A stretch of DNA of 64,000 nt from Desertimonas sp963733085 (GTDB lineage: Bacteria; Actinomycetota; Acidimicrobiia; Acidimicrobiales; Ilumatobacteraceae). The position numbers were made by a program, and so were the translations under genes. The notes below the pieces were generated by a model that ran no database searches, was not told the origin of the DNA, and saw only the letters and a list, made by a program, of their open reading frames with translations. This document shows, piece after piece, positions 62,842 through 64,000 of this stretch (positions are counted from its first letter, which is position 1; every line of letters starts with the position of its first letter). The stretch lies in assembly GCA_963733085.1 (NCBI GenBank), contig CAVTBY010000007.1, forward strand, positions 23,734 to 87,733, written 5' to 3'.

Positions 62842-63621
62842 CCGCCGCCGACCAGCCGCTTTTGATCGCGCAGGATCTGACCAAATTCTACGGCAACCGG
62901 CTCGGCTGCGCCGATGTCTCGTTCTCGCTCTACGAAGGCGAAGTGCTGGCGGTGGTCGGCGAATCCGGTTCCGGCAAGTCGACGCTGCTGCAGCTTCTGT
63001 CCTGCCAGACCGAGGTCGAGCCGCGGCAGCGTCTCCTATCGCATGCGCGACGGCGCGACGCGCGATCTCGCGGCGCTCTCCGAAGCCGAGCGGCGTTTTC
63101 TGTTTCGCACCGACTGGGGCTATGTGCACCAGGACGCGACGCAAGGCCTGCGCATGTCGGTGTCGGCCGGCGCCAATGTCGGCGAACGGCTGATGGCGGT
63201 GGGCGCGCGGCATTACGGGCAGATTCGAGAGAGCGCCGAGAGTTGGCTCACGCGCGTGGAAATCGACACCGACCGGGTCGACGACACGCCGCGCACCTAT
63301 TCGGGCGGCATGCGCCAGCGCCTGCAGATCGCGCGCAATCTCGTGACCCAGCCGCGATTGATCTTCATGGACGAACCGACCGGTGGCCTCGATGTGTCGG
63401 TGCAGGCGCGATTGCTCGATCTCTTACGTGGCCTGGTCGCCGACCTTCGTCTCGCTGTCATCATTGTCACGCATGATCTCGCGGTCGCACGCCTCCTGTC
63501 ACATCGCCTGATGGTGATGAAGGGCGGGCGCGTCATCGAAGCCGGATTGACGGATCAAGTGCTCGACGATCCGCGCGAAGCCTATACGCAACTGCTCGTG
63601 TCCTCGATCTTGCCGGGTTGA
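62838..63621 (+). CDS. phnK: C-P lyase ABC protein PhnK (one frameshift)
   Basis: About 260 residues with a GTG start. Walker A VVGESGSGKSTLLQLLSC, signature RTYSGGMRQRLQIARNLV, Walker B RLIFMDEPTGGLDVSVQARL, H loop VIIVTHDLAVARLLS. PhnK is not a transporter ATPase but docks on PhnJ in the core complex. One extra C at about 63027 (CCGGGC to CCGCGGC) shifts the frame; the remaining 590 bases are clean. Confidence 0.9.
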
Positions 63622-63625
63622 GACC

Positions 63626-64000
63626 ATGTCCGAAATCCTCAAAATTGTCGGCGCCGGAAAGACCTTCACCATGCATCTGCAGGGCGGCATCCGCCTGCCG
63701 GTGATGTCGGCCGTGGCGTTTGCGGTGAAAGCCGGCGAATGCGTGGCGCTCGCTGGGCCCTCGGGCGCCGGTAAATCCTCGATCCTGAAAATGATCTACG
63801 GCTCTTATCGTTGCGACGAGGGTCATATTTTCCTGCGCGATGGCGAAGCGACCGTCGATATCGCGAAAGCCGAGCCGCGGCGCATGATCGCGCTGCGCAA
63901 AACCGTGATCGGCTATGTGTCGCAATTCCTGCGCGCGGTGCCCCGCGTGCCCGCGATCGACATCGTTGCCGAGCCGCTGATCGAGACCGGCACCGGCCGC
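63626..64000 (+). CDS. phnL: C-P lyase ABC protein PhnL, 3' end outside the window
   Basis: 125 residues present of about 230. Starts MSEILKIVGAGKTFTMHLQG; Walker A VALAGPSGAGKSSILKMIYG; Q-loop region TVIGYVSQFLRAVPRVPAID. PhnL works with PhnGHI in forming the ribosyl-triphosphate phosphonate. No indel in this stretch. Four bases separate it from the phnK stop. The gene runs off the right edge. Confidence 0.9.
   Translation, partial: MSEILKIVGAGKTFTMHLQGGIRLPVMSAVAFAVKAGECVALAGPSGAGKSSILKMIYGSYRCDEGHIFLRDGEATVDIAKAEPRRMIALRKTVIGYVSQFLRAVPRVPAIDIVAEPLIETGTGR

Noticed and set aside
54380..63040. A decayed phn operon (true pseudogenes)
   Set aside because: Active-site motifs and codon structure are intact between indels, nonsense substitutions are lacking and overlaps between genes are preserved, so sequencing error is more likely than decay.
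9..64000. CRISPR arrays, tRNA and rRNA genes
   Set aside because: No regularly spaced identical repeats with unique spacers were found; the short tandem repeats at 46765 and 49144 have no spacers. I saw no cloverleaf or rRNA-like sequence, although a tRNA scan could not be run.

Overview
The window is a composite. About 50 kb (1 to ~49,975) is high-GC DNA from one actinobacterium, most likely of the Acidimicrobiia/Ilumatobacter type. The evidence is the ImuA'/ImuB/DnaE2 mutasome with actinobacterial LexA boxes (CGAAC-N4-GTTCG), a SigK/RskA/fasciclin group, a DUF2510 protein and strong GC bias at third codon positions. The lineage call is inference from gene content. From ~49,975 onward come unrelated blocks joined inside genes: ~49,976-51,195 (epimerase stub, sulfotransferase, LuxR tail), ~51,198-52,613 (a membrane glycosyltransferase of lower GC) and ~52,615-64,000 (an alphaproteobacterial, probably Rhizobiales, phosphonate region). 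Each join cuts a gene, so I read the contig as a chimeric assembly rather than as natural islands.

Layout of the actinobacterial part. 1-11.2 kb: LtrA membrane protein, a YbaK-type deacylase, then on the minus strand a CPA2 antiporter fused to a GlnD-like regulatory half, amtB, a response regulator, an alpha/beta hydrolase and dnaE2. 11.2-15.7 kb: an amino-sugar ABC importer with a NagZ glycosidase. 15.8-22.8 kb: LigD-type polymerase, NUDIX hydrolase, a coupled NfeD-slipin-DUF2510-aminotransferase operon and a berberine-bridge-type flavoenzyme. 22.9-28.4 kb: HxlR regulator, a MITE-like foldback element, imuA'-imuB, a VapBC pair and a CoxE-like VWA protein. 28.4-34.5 kb: hydroquinone dioxygenase subunits with maleylacetate reductase, acyl-CoA dehydrogenase and an Anbu proteasome-like protease. 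34.7-36.9 kb: fasciclin protein divergent from sigK-rskA. 36.9-42.0 kb: a LacI regulator with four identical operators and a xylose-type ABC transporter. 42.3-50 kb: aldo/keto reductase, DUF1905, and a five-gene SWIM-DUF5691-MoxR-DUF5682-VWA cluster whose first gene is cut by the assembly join.

The alphaproteobacterial end carries a ugp-like ABC importer cut by the join, a hexapeptide transferase, and a coupled C-P lyase operon phnC-D-E-G-H-I-J-(GNAT)-K-L running off the window, with Pho boxes in front of three transcription units. Most of its genes, except the binding protein and phnL, are broken by single-base indels (mostly insertions), which looks like sequencing error and not gene decay. 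The reading frames can be restored by eye.

The points most worth following are the antiporter-GlnD fusion beside amtB, the MoxR/VWA/DUF5682 cluster with its fourfold ribosome-binding-site repeat, the three dispersed palindromic repeat families, and the split LexA-controlled mutasome.
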